This document shows, piece by piece, positions 11,909 to 21,785 of a stretch of DNA of 64,000 nucleotides. Source of the stretch: Glebionis coronaria. Lineage: Eukaryota; Streptophyta; Magnoliopsida; Asterales; Asteraceae. The stretch covers positions 548,030,630 to 548,094,629 of the forward strand of contig CM046882.1 in NCBI GenBank assembly GCA_025667525.1, given 5' to 3'. The notes under the pieces are model-generated. The model made no database searches. It had not been told where the DNA came from and worked only from the letters and a program-made list of their open reading frames with translations. Both the position numbers and the translations under genes were made by a program. Each line of letters begins with the position of its first letter. Position 1 is the stretch's first letter.

Positions 11909-14900
11909 TCAATAACAACAGTAGACAATGCATTGGAAACTATTGGTTCCGGAGTGTTAGCAGATACAGATATAAGATTATCAGAATTGCTAACATTTGT
12001 GTGACCCTTAGATTTCCTGCGTTTTCTAATGTGAGTTTTAGCACTAACAGGTTTTACTGTTCCAACTTTCTTAGGTTTTGGAGTAGACCTATTTAAAGGG
12101 CACTTAGTTCCTACGGTAGTGTCAGTGTTCCTAGTTAAAGGACACGCTTGTGTTTTGGTAGCCTTGGTACTCCTAGTTAAAGGGCACGCTTTCTTCGCTG
12201 TAGTGGGAGTGATCCTAGTTAAAGGGCGCGTATTTCCTACTATAGTGAAAGTTCTACCAGTGGGGCGCCACAACCAACCAACTTGGGTTAACACTTCCCC
12301 AGTCGGTTTCCATTCTAATCCATTTTTCCGGGCATACATCTCATTCACATGGTCAATAAGGCAAGAATCATGACGACTAGAAAACATGCATTCATTGCAA
12401 TTCCAACATTTCAAATTAGAATTCACACTAGGCTTAGAACGCTGCACAACCGCAGAGCCTTTAGGTTTAGCTACATGATTCTTTTTATTCAAAACAGAAA
12501 TAACATTCCTAGGATGGGCTTTTACTTTGTTCTTCACTTGACTACTAGATGGGGGCAAGATCCTATCATTCTTCTTTTTTCTTTTAAGCTTAGATCTTTG
12601 AACCTTAGTAGTGGTGCTTACTCTTGTAGAAGGCAACACGGGAATATTAGAAGCTGGTTTTGATTTCTCCTTATCTTTAGTGACCAAAGTTTGAAATGGT
12701 TTGTCCTAGGGCCCTTATTAAATGGTGTGACGGCTATAAGGTTCCTTTTGATTGCACTAGAGGACGATGCTGAGACAGTGGCTGCGTTATCCACAACATT
12801 CTTACCTTTTAGAGTACGAAGTGTTTCCTTTAACTCAGCCAAGACCATATTTTTATCACAAATTTTTTCCCTCAAATCAGATATTTCCACCGACTTTCGA
12901 TTCAATTGTTGAATCAAGGATTGATTCTGTGCAGTGGTATTAGCACATGCGGACTTTACTGAATCGAAGAGTCGTGTATCTTTCTGTTTTAAGTTATCAA
13001 CTTTGGACAAAATCTTGGAAACTCGATTATCTAGATCAAGCTTAAAATTCTCAACGGCCTCAAGTACGTTTACACAGTTAAGCTCCTTAGATTGCTCTAT
13101 TTCTATCGGCAAAGATTTAGCAATATTGTCACTTGGCTGACGCTGTTTTGATTGTAAATTCAATCGAAAATTCTTTTCAAAGTTTGCATCATCGATATTA
13201 ACACCTTCGAATGACGTTTCAAAGATTTCTTGAATAAATTGTTGCTTGCATTCAAGCGAAATACAATGTGTTTGAATCTCCTCAAAACATTTTGAAAGTG
13301 AAGAATATGAATCTTGAAGCTTTAAAAATCCAGCGTCAGATTCGTGACAAGTACTATCTACCACATTATCCACAAATTCAACATATGCACAATATAATCA
13401 TTATCAACACTTTTATTCACACAGACAGAAACTATATCATGAGACATCACTTGCTTTAGAAGCTGATCATTTTGGCGTGAAATCCATTCTATTTCAAGTA
13501 AACTGTTTTCATAAGCATCATCCATTTCATTGAAAACACGTCTAACTTCTTCTATTTCCAAAAGCAAATCTTGATCAGGATTACTAAGACAAGTTTTAAC
13601 ATTCTTTACAAACGGAACAGTTCGTCTCGAAACGCAGCTCTAGTGTGCTCAAAATTCCATTCACCTTCCGTTAAGGCCGAAGCCGTCGTACGTTCCAAAA
13701 TGACCTTGTCAAAATCGGCTAAGTGTTGGTGAACCGCATTTAAGTTAACGGACGCCTTACTTACCGGTGGAATTAACTTCGTTAAATCCGTTTTGACAAG
13801 TGTAGGAGACGTACTAGGAGGGTTTTCATTTGACAAATTTTGGGGCACAAGAACTGTTAATTCAGCTAATTCCTTTTGTAAGCGAATGCGGGTCTTTTTA
13901 GACAATTGATCTTTGTTATACTTATCATAATCAATCGTATGGAATTTTGAAAGCATTTTAGAATGAGTTTCATCCGCAAGTGACTGTGTCTCCTCAGAAC
14001 TACGAACAAAAGGTGCTTCTTTCGATTTGCCAATTAAGGTCATATCATAAAGACACGGAATATATTCCTGAGCTTGTTTTGCATAACCAAGATTAGGTGG
14101 TAAATCTTGAAGACGTTTAAGTTCGAGTTCTTTAAATGATTTAGTTAAAAGATGAACCTTTTCTGTGGAAGCGTATTGTTTTAAAAGATGTTGTTCTTTG
14201 AATTTAAGAAGTTTGGTAGCATTAATTTCCGATTCAAACTTTTTAGACTCGAGAGTTTCGAAATCCATTTTAAGTTTCTGAAAATCATTGACAACCGACT
14301 CTTTTGCTTTTAATTCATTAGAAATATTAGCTTTTAATGATTCTATTTCAGTCAAGTGTTCAATCTTTTCAAAACGAAATTGGTCAAATTCAGAACATGT
14401 TATTTTCTATGCTTGAGGGACCATTTCAAAAGTTTTGACCTTTTCTTTATGCAACGCAAGCTCAGCAGTTAGGGTGGAATTCGTATCTACGGATTGTCTG
14501 AGTGCCATATGCATTTGATCAATAATATGTTTAGGCACCATGACCAAATCATGTTGAGCATAAGATTCCATACCCGTCGTAGCATTTGGTTGAGGTTCAC
14601 TCAAATGTGTAGGATTGGGTACCACATCATTTGAATTACTAGTTCCCGAATGCTGTTCGAGGTTGTCATTTTCATGCCCAACTTGATGTTGGTTATCATC
14701 AATACTATTAGATGTGGTTGGTACCTCACTGATGACATCAGAACCGTAGTGAGAGAGATTAGCAACGAGAGCAGCTTGGGCAGAGTGAATGTCATCACAA
14801 TTCGAATCATATGCGTCAAGATCATCTACTTGATAAGCTGCATTAGAAGTAGAAACGACTGCAATGCCTTCAGTATCTGCTGCCCATGGGTCTGCAAGAA

Positions 14901-16278
14901 ATGCTAACTCCTCTGAATCCAAAATTTTCCCTTTAGACTGAGCATCAACTAAATACATCTTCTCACGAAACCATGCATCATCCTTCCTCCTTTTCGGCCG
15001 ATTGCGTTCCCTAGCCATATGACCTTGTCCTCGGCAATTGTAGCAAGTCACAACCTTTTTAGGACCAATAGGACTTCCATGTCCACTAGCTTGAGAATTC
15101 ACAGCTTGATTGTTCCCAGTCCTTGTAGGAGGTCCATATGAATTTTGTCGTCCCTGAATAGGTTGCACCGTCACTTGACCATCTTGAACAGTGGCTTGTT
15201 GTCGAGGATTTGAAGAGGTGCGGAGCTGATTGTTTGTTGGTGGAAATCCTCTAGTTGCAACAAGTTTTGACAAGTAGGCAGTGAGATGGTTTAGTACATC
15301 AGCTGGCGTATCATTTGGAGTAAAGACTGGTGCTTGGATTGGTGGAAGTTCATTAGAGTAGAAGGCTTGTGCTGGTTTTGTTTCAATAGGAAAGTATCCT
15401 TGCTGAGGGGTATAGCCCATTGGAGAAGTGTTCGCTTGTGATGGTGATGTCTGATATGGTGGTTGCTGTGGAAAAGATTGTTGATGAACACTTTGTTGCA
15501 ATGCTTGTTGTGGCATCATTGGTGGTTGATAAGATGGTTGTTGTGGTTGCTGATAGGTGTGTGGTGGTGGCTGCTGCAAGTATGATGGTTGTTGATAAGT
15601 ATAAGCCATGTTTTGTTGAGAAGCATACATGGCAAGTGGATCATGAACTTGAGGTGTAGACAACCGAGCCTCAATCACATGTCATTCGTGTTGTTGAAGA
15701 AAAGCTTGAAGTTGATCCACATTGGTGTTATGCAAGTCCTTAGCCAATTTAACATCCGTCACGTAATTTTTCCATTCTGAAGGAAGAGTGTTCAAATACT
15801 TGGTGTTCAATTGGAACGTAGGAATTGCCATGCCATAGATATTGAGCTCATTCAACAATAGGGTAAATCTCATATAGTAGTCATTGAGAGTCTCCCCTGG
15901 CACATAGGCAAACTTATCAAAAGTATCATAAAGCTTACACTCTCGTTCTTGTTTAGTTAACGAGGTGCCTTGCATGAGAACACGAATTCTATCCCATAAC
16001 TCTTTGGCAACTTTATGTTTGCTGACGAGTTTGTAGACATCTGGAGGAAGGGCTTGGAGAATGATGTTTGTAGCATACTTATCACATTTGTCTTGAATCT
16101 TCATATTTCCAATCAATTCACCCATTGTGCGAGGACGAGTAGTTGTACCTTCCGTCACTGTACCATAATCTAATGGTCCATTGAGCACCGATGCCCAAAT
16201 GAGATGTCCATTCTCTTTGTTCAACATGTAAAGTTCCATTCGGGAAGTCCAATCCTCGTACATAGACTTTTCCAACAT
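11851..16278 (-). pseudogene. Copia1 gag, giant SIRE-type (broken)
   Basis: The first usable ATG is at 16278 (MLEKSMYEDW). Gag-like sequence extends about 65 nt further upstream without an ATG, so the true start may be lost. The capsid-like domain runs to 15682. An in-frame TGA near 15680 is followed by a Q/P-rich region, a zinc knuckle (CYNCRGQGHMARER, with the final Cys replaced by Arg) near 15045, and coiled-coil-rich sequence. The C-terminal part has CWNCNECMFSSRHDSC and repeated CPLTR motifs (12070-12400). A stop lies near 14404, with frameshifts near 13590, 13365 and 12690. The last segment ends at 11851, inside the start of pol. Confidence 0.9.
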
Positions 16279-17059
16279 TGGTGGACGATTATCCGTACCC
16301 GAGAGGATGGACTTATCCGTAAAAGATGTGTACTCTATTTCGATAAGTTAAGATTTACAAATATTGATCGATTACAATGAGAGAAAGTAAATGTGTTTGT
16401 TGTGGTGAGTTGAAGTCGAGAAACAATGTTACAATCCCCTAAAATATGTTCTCGATAAACCAAAAATTCCAAGTCAAAATTACACACGATCGAAATTTTT
16501 TATGGAATAATTTTTGATTGTCGGAATGTTGATCGGAATAGTGATCGGAATATCAGTCGGAAAGCCGTCAGAATAAACCCTATCAGAATAACCTTGATCG
16601 AAATGTCCCTAATCGGAATAAACCATATCGGAATGTCCCTTTTCGGAATGTGCCAAATCGGAATGTCCCTTTTCGGAATGTGCCAAATCGGAATGTTCCT
16701 TTTCGGAATGTGCCAAATCGGAATGTACCAAATCGGAATACCTAAACCCTATTCCGATTACTCTGATCGGAATGTCCTATAAACCCTTTTCCGATGACCT
16801 GATCGGAATAAATCCCACTTTTCTCGGACAAAACTCAACCAATTCATGATTTTAAGCCAAAAAATGATCAAAACACCCAAAAAATTTGTGTTTTTAGCCA
16901 AAGTAACTATACAAAATCCCTACCACAACTATGTAGAAGATTTGTATCAAGAAAAAACCATAAAAAACACAAAAAAAAAAAAATTGGACGTGTGTTAATA
17001 TAGATCAAAATAGGCGTATGAATCAAGAACACAAACACATGAACAATACAATCATCCCA
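16279..17059 (-). other. Copia1 5' leader
   Basis: Untranslated region between primer site and gag. It holds the ATTCCGAT/TTCGGAAT array (listed separately) and several A-rich and T-rich runs. A short gag-like extension without ATG occupies about 16279-16345. Confidence 0.75.
16515..16812 (-). repeat. ATTCCGAT tandem array in Copia1 leader
   Basis: At least 20 copies of a GGAAT/ATTCC core with spacings mostly of 14-17 nt. On the plus strand the best units alternate AAATCGGAATG and TTTTCGGAATG between 16612 and 16740, and units become less regular on both sides. The position (between primer site and gag) matches the TTCCGGAT array of Copia2. Confidence 0.85.
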
Positions 17060-17074
17060 TGGCTCTTGATACCA
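17060..17074 (-). promoter_or_regulatory. Copia1 primer-binding site (Met-tRNA type)
   Basis: The minus-strand sequence TGGTATCAAGAGCCAT begins 2 nt inside the 5' LTR. It resembles the complement of the initiator Met-tRNA 3' end (TGGTATCAGAGC) with one extra A. Copia2 has the same variant. Confidence 0.85.
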
Positions 17075-17076
17075 TT

Positions 17077-17397
17077 TGTAAGATATGTAAATCTTGCTTA
17101 TGTTTTTAGAGAGAGAAAGAGATAGAAAGATGGTGGATTTCACACAATTCTAGAGAGAGAAACTTAAGAGAACTATGTGTAAAATGATTAACCACACCAC
17201 CCTCTCCATCTAAGGAGAGGGTTTATATACCAAGACCATAAGATGGGTCTGGGCTTACATTTGGGCCGGCCTACACATGTTGTAGGCTAGGCTTGGCCTT
17301 GTTTGTTTAATAAAGATAAATAACTAACTACGAGCTGTTACATGGACTATTGTTGGAGTGACCGATCCTTCTTAATACGTAAAACGTATTTCCAACA
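17077..17397 (-). repeat. Copia1 5' LTR (321 bp)
   Basis: It differs from 5257-5578 by four substitutions and one indel. The TATATAAA box is at 17222-17229 on the minus strand. Two of the substitutions weaken the hairpin that is perfect in the other copy. Followed directly by CAGTT, the second target-site copy. Confidence 0.95.
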
Positions 17398-17700
17398 CAG
17401 TTTTATGAAAACTTTTGTATGCCCGAGAGTGAACGCCTACGGTCAGTTCACCCAAAATAAAAGACATGGCGAGGGGACGCCTATGGGTCGGTCCCAAATT
17501 TAAAAGTTTCGATAAAACACATGCGAATAAATAGGGCCAGTCCTGTACCAACCATTACTTAGTCATAAACCTGCGACAATGACATATATATGTATGCATA
17601 AAAATGATGAATGCATGAAAACGACTGTCAGTTCTAGGAAGACCATAGGGACTACCCACTAATCACAGGTCATATTTTGAGAGCCTACAGGTCGAAGCCT
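17398..17700 (-). other. Gypsy1 leader, LTR-proximal part
   Basis: Untranslated sequence between the Gypsy1 primer site and the Copia1 insertion, starting with the CAGTT duplication (17398-17402). No ORF or RNA gene seen. Confidence 0.8.
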
Positions 17701-17714
17701 TGGCTCTGATACCA
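17701..17714 (-). promoter_or_regulatory. Gypsy1 primer-binding site (initiator Met-tRNA type)
   Basis: Minus-strand TGGTATCAGAGCCA lies 4 nt inside the 5' LTR. It is the usual chromovirus primer site. Confidence 0.92.
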
Positions 17715-18952
17715 TAATTGTAACACCTCATTTTGATAATGGAATGTCACGCATAATTATAGCGTGTCATCAAAGCATACAAGGAAAAATGTCTAAACGT
17801 TACATGACCAAAAAAGGAAAATACCGGAATCAAACATCGGTAGTCCAAAAGTAAAGCTCATCACACACAAACATAAGTACTGAAAAGGAAAGGACTAAAC
17901 AATGTCCATAGCAAGTGTATCAAAGTAAGATAATGCATAAGGTAAAGAAAGGCTAGAAAGCTTCCAGTCCATATGCACGTACGCTTAAAGTCTACGAGCG
18001 TCCTTGAGTACCTGTCATTTTGGGAACATAGAAAAGGAAAACAGTTGAGCAATACGCTCAGCATGGATGTACAATAAAGCATGAATAGGATAAGCATATA
18101 ACATCGGAATAAAACTAAGTCCCGAATAACCTGGTTAAGTCTTGGTAAAACTGGTTTTATAGTTTGAAAAGCCTTATGTTTATCTTATAAAAACTGTTTA
18201 ACATGTTCTACCATTAGCCAATATAGGTCATGAAAATCCACCGTGCATGAATACTTGGAGGGGTGACCTCATCATGTAAATTAGAGGGGTTGCCTCTAAT
18301 TTAATATACTGGTTTAGGTAGGAGGGATCAGCTCCTTGTGAAGGATGCAAGGCACACACCACATTCACACTGAGTAATCTGTTGAAAAACATGTAACTAG
18401 GATGCACCCATATGCCCTACATGATAAATATAAAAATATGGCCAAAAGCTGAAGGGACGCCACGAGCAATCACTCCGTCGTGGTGAAGTCATAACATCAG
18501 TGCCTCTAATGTTATGGTTATGGTACCTCCATAACTAGGTAAAACTGGTCATGCATGTATATGGCTATAGGTATTCTAAATTAAACATAAGCAAGTCAAA
18601 CATATAAACTTATACTACGGGAAAACATTTGGCTGCATACGGGGAATCCTAATAAGGAAAGAATGTCCATACTGAAAGGACGGGAATCCGTACCTTATGT
18701 CTAGTGAACGAAGAAGATGAACTGAGGAGAATCCTACTTCGGTATCACTAATGCTACATAAATACATACATGAATAAGTATCTGCTTACTAAATACGTAA
18801 CTGGTTTTATGTCATGTCTTAGCTTATTTTATATGTTCATATCATGTTTTACTGTTTAAAGCCTTAAACTGTGTTTATCTTATATTCTGTCTATTCTGAT
18901 TAAGTATTCCTGGTATTTTATGTATTATTATATTTACTGTGTAATAATAAGT

Positions 18953-19270
18953 AACTTTCCAAAAATAGCAGGTTTCCTAAAATAGAAAGTTTCCAAAAAT
19001 AGAAAGTTTCTAAAAATAGAAAGTTTCCAAAAATAGAAAGTTTCCAAAAATAGAAAGTTTCCAAAAATAGAATTACTGATTAAAATAGATAAGTTTCTAA
19101 AAATAGAACGTTTCCATAAATAGATCAGCTGCCTTAATTAAATAAGTTCCCATAAATAGATTAGCTGCCTGAATTAAATAAGTTTCTAAAAATAGAAAGT
19201 TTCCATAAATAGATTAGCTGCCTTAATTAAATAAGTTTCTAAAAATAGAAAGTTTCCATAATTAGATATA
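18953..19270. repeat. Minisatellite in the Gypsy1 LTR
   Basis: The first part, to 19075, has about seven near-exact units of 14-16 bp with the core AAAATAGAAAGTTTCC. From 19080 to 19270 the units lengthen to about 55 bp and include TAGATTAGCTGCC(T/G)TAATTAAATAAG. Confidence 0.9.
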
Positions 19271-20419
19271 AGCTGGTTAAATAAGCTAAGTATATAAGCC
19301 TAAGTTTTTTTCTGATTATTTTCTAAGTCATAATGATATAATGTATAGTTTATTAATTATTACATGTAAATTAAATAAACTATAGGTTAAAAGTATTTAA
19401 TTAAATATATCGTGTTTTTAATTAAATAAAGTTAAATACTTAGGTTAAAACATGTATTATTATATATTAATAATATAACCTAAATCATGTTAATTAATTA
19501 ATTATAACTATTGTTTTTACTAATTAATTAATTATAAAGTCTAGAAAATATAAAATACTTAGGTTAATAATTCCATGATTCTAATAATTAAATTATAACC
19601 TAAGTCATGTTTATTAAATTAATCATGTCATATTTATTAATTTAATTTTAACATATGATTATAAAAAAATAATCTTAACATAAACCGTGAACCGGATCTT
19701 GACTAGAAACCATGAACCGGACATGAATCGACACCATACCCTGAACCACTTCGGGGTTCCCTTTGGTTTGCTGCTGTCGTGGGACCCACACTACCAAACC
19801 GGGACCATATGGTCTCGGTGGTGGTTTATTAGCCAAACCGAGACCCCCTTGGGGTTAGGTTTAGGCGCCGGCCAAACAAACACCCTTAAAAACAACCTTT
19901 TTTATTTACCCAATAACCATTTTCATGATTGATTTATATTTTTAATTAGGTTTTTTAAAAACATCATGTTCTTAATTAATTTTCTTAGATCAAATCAAAA
20001 AGAGAAAGGATTAAAAGAATATACCGAATGCGTGGATCTAACGAGGATGAACACACACGAACACACGTACAAGATTCAAGATCAAAAACAAAACGAACAC
20101 CCCCTTTCTTGTTGTTGTATGTGGCGACCAAGGAGAGGAAGAAGGAGAAGGGAGGAAAACTTTTTAGGTTTTTCAATGTTTCTTTTGTAATGTAAAAATG
20201 ACTAGCAAAATTTACCATAACCCCTTCTTAGTAAATTTTGAGATGGGCTTGGCCCATCTCCTTAATATTGCCGCGGTTAGGGGGCCCCACATGGGGTACC
20301 CGTACCGTTTTCCGTGTCTCGTTGTTTAAGTGTTCGTTCGTATTTATTTGTGTTCGTCTTTAGTGTGTTCTCGTTAAATATTTACCGTGACCTAATATAT
20401 TTATTCACGCTCGTAATAA

Positions 20420-20640
20420 ATATATATACGTAATTAATATTAGTTCGTGATTTAATTACGTTCATGATTTCTTGATCGCATGTTCGTGATTAAGTATTGT
20501 CAAATAAATATTGCGTGTTCGTGCGTAATAAATACTTATTGTGTTCTAACACATACGTAATACGTAAAATCCTAACACGTAATCGTAATCATGCTATAAT
20601 AAGAAAGTTTTAATCTAGTACGTACGATTTTAAGGGTACT
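20420..20640 (-). promoter_or_regulatory. ACGT-core cluster in Gypsy1 LTR U3
   Basis: At least seven ACGT cores (TACGTAAT, TTACGTTC, CATACGTAATACGTAA, ACACGTAAT, AGTACGTACGA) occur within about 220 bp of the minus-strand LTR start, in what should be U3. ACGT is the core bound by plant bZIP factors; binding here is inferred. The partial 3' LTR (5-212) carries most of them. Confidence 0.4.
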
Positions 20641-20669
20641 ATTCATGGTAAAGGCATGCGGGTTTTACA

Positions 20670-21785
20670 AATACCACTGCACAGAATCAATCATTGATTG
20701 AACGATTGAATCGAGAGTCGGTGGAAATATCTGATTTGAGGGAACAAATTTGTGATAAAAAATTGGCTATGGTTGAGTTAAAGGAAACACTTCGTACCCT
20801 AAAAGGTAAGACTGTTGTGGATAACGCAGCCATTGTCTCAGCATCGTCCTCTAGTACAATCAAAAGGAGCCTCATCGCCGTCACACCACTTAACAAGGGC
20901 CCTAGGACTAAACCATCTCAAACATTGGTCATTAAAGATAAGACAAAATCAAAACCAGCTACTAATATTCCCGTGTTGCCTTCTAAAGGAGTAAGCACCA
21001 CTATTAAGGCTCAAAGATCTAAGCTTAAAAGAAACAAGAAGAATGATAGGATCTTGCCCTCATCTAGTAGTCAAGTGAAGAAGAAAGTAGAAGCCCGCCC
21101 TAGGAATGTTATTTCTGTTTTAAATAAAAAGAATCATGTAGCTACACTTAAAGGCTCTGCGGTTGTGCAGCGTTCTAAGCCTACTGTGAATTCTAATTTG
21201 AAATGTTAGAATTGTAATGAATGTTTGTTTTCTAGTCGTCATGATTCTTGCCTTATTAACCATGTGAATGAGATGAATGCCTTGAAAAATGGTTTAGAAT
21301 GGAAACCGACTGGGAAAGAGTTAACCCAAGTTGGTTGGATGTGGCGCCCCACTGGTAGAACTTTCACTATAGTAGGAAATGTGTGCCCTTTAACTAAGAT
21401 AACTCCTAGTAAAGCGAAGAAATCGTGCCCTTTAACTAGGAGTTCCCAGGCTACCAAAACACAAGTGTGTCCTTTAACTAGGAACACCGACACTACTGTA
21501 GGAACAAAGTGCCCTTTAAATAGGTCTACTCTCACTGTTGTGTCCGCTAATAATCCAAAACCTCAGAAAGTTGGAACAATAAAACCTGTTAGTGGTAAAA
21601 CTCACATTAGAAAACGCATGAAATCAAAGGGTCACACAAATGTTAGAAATTCTGATAATATTATATCTGTATCTGCTAACAATCCGGAACCAATAGTTTC
21701 CAATGCATTGTCTACTGTTGTTGTTGAAAACAGGTGGTCCAAATTGTTCTCTAGTATTTGGACTCTGGTTGCTCCAAGCATATGA
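20670..21785 (+). pseudogene. Copia3 gag, C-terminal part
   Basis: The frame begins abruptly at the Gypsy1 LTR (TTAQNQSLIERL) and matches the middle of the Copia1 gag. It carries the basic Lys-rich region, then a TAG at about 21207-21209 where Copia1 and Copia2 have Trp in CWNC. The NECLFSSRHDSC segment, PTGR/CPLTR repeats (21295-21530) and the end of gag at 21785 follow. It overlaps pol by 58 nt (21728-21785). Confidence 0.9.

Larger units (their letters stand above)
5257..17397 (-). mobile_element. Copia1: SIRE/Maximus-like Copia element, full-length but defective
   Basis: Bounded by LTRs at 5257-5578 and 17077-17397, with the five-base duplication CAGTT at 5252-5256 and 17398-17402. The LTRs differ by 4 substitutions and one 1-bp indel. 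On the minus strand the order is 5' LTR (right), primer site, leader with an ATTCCGAT array, gag, pol in the order protease-integrase-RT-RNase H (the Copia order), a 2.9 kb untranslated tail, polypurine tract, 3' LTR (left). The family (DSGCSKH protease, giant gag, long tail) is SIRE/Maximus-like. It lacks the ORF3 found in Copia2. Gag carries two in-frame stops and several frameshifts, and the RT active site is mutated. Confidence 0.96.
1..20669 (-). mobile_element. Gypsy1: chromodomain Ty3/gypsy LTR retrotransposon (Tekay/Del-like), interrupted by Copia1
   Basis: The element reads on the minus strand. The 5' LTR is 17719-20669, the primer site 17701-17714, and gag-pol runs from 5122 down to 325. 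A polypurine tract at 249-266 precedes the 3' LTR, which the window start truncates (1-248). The domain order gag, zinc knuckle, protease, RT, RNase H, integrase, chromodomain is that of a Ty3/gypsy chromovirus. The long LTR and gag type suggest Tekay/Del, which is an inference from family resemblance. Copia1 (5257-17397) sits in the leader, 134 nt upstream of the gag ATG. The 248 bp shared by the two LTRs differ at 9 sites (3.6 %), so this is not a recent insertion. The element itself lies in the gag of Copia3. The copy is defective, with at least four stops and one frameshift in pol. Confidence 0.93.
17719..20669 (-). repeat. Gypsy1 5' LTR (2951 bp)
   Basis: Plus-strand ends are TGTAACACCTC and GGGTTTTACA. 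It contains a minisatellite (18953-19270), a very A/T-rich stretch (19290-19690) with repeated TTAATTAATTA, and a C/G-rich segment near 19740-19880. A cluster of ACGT cores lies near its minus-strand start (20420-20640). Small frames at 19687-20218 look incidental. No host gene is embedded. Confidence 0.92.

Noticed and set aside
17701..17714. Fragment of a Met-tRNA gene
   Set aside because: Only the primer-site complement next to an LTR, with no cloverleaf around it.
19687..20218. Host exon-like frames (81, 74, 77 aa) in the Gypsy1 LTR
   Set aside because: No recognisable domain, overlapping on both strands, and inside the LTR boundaries.
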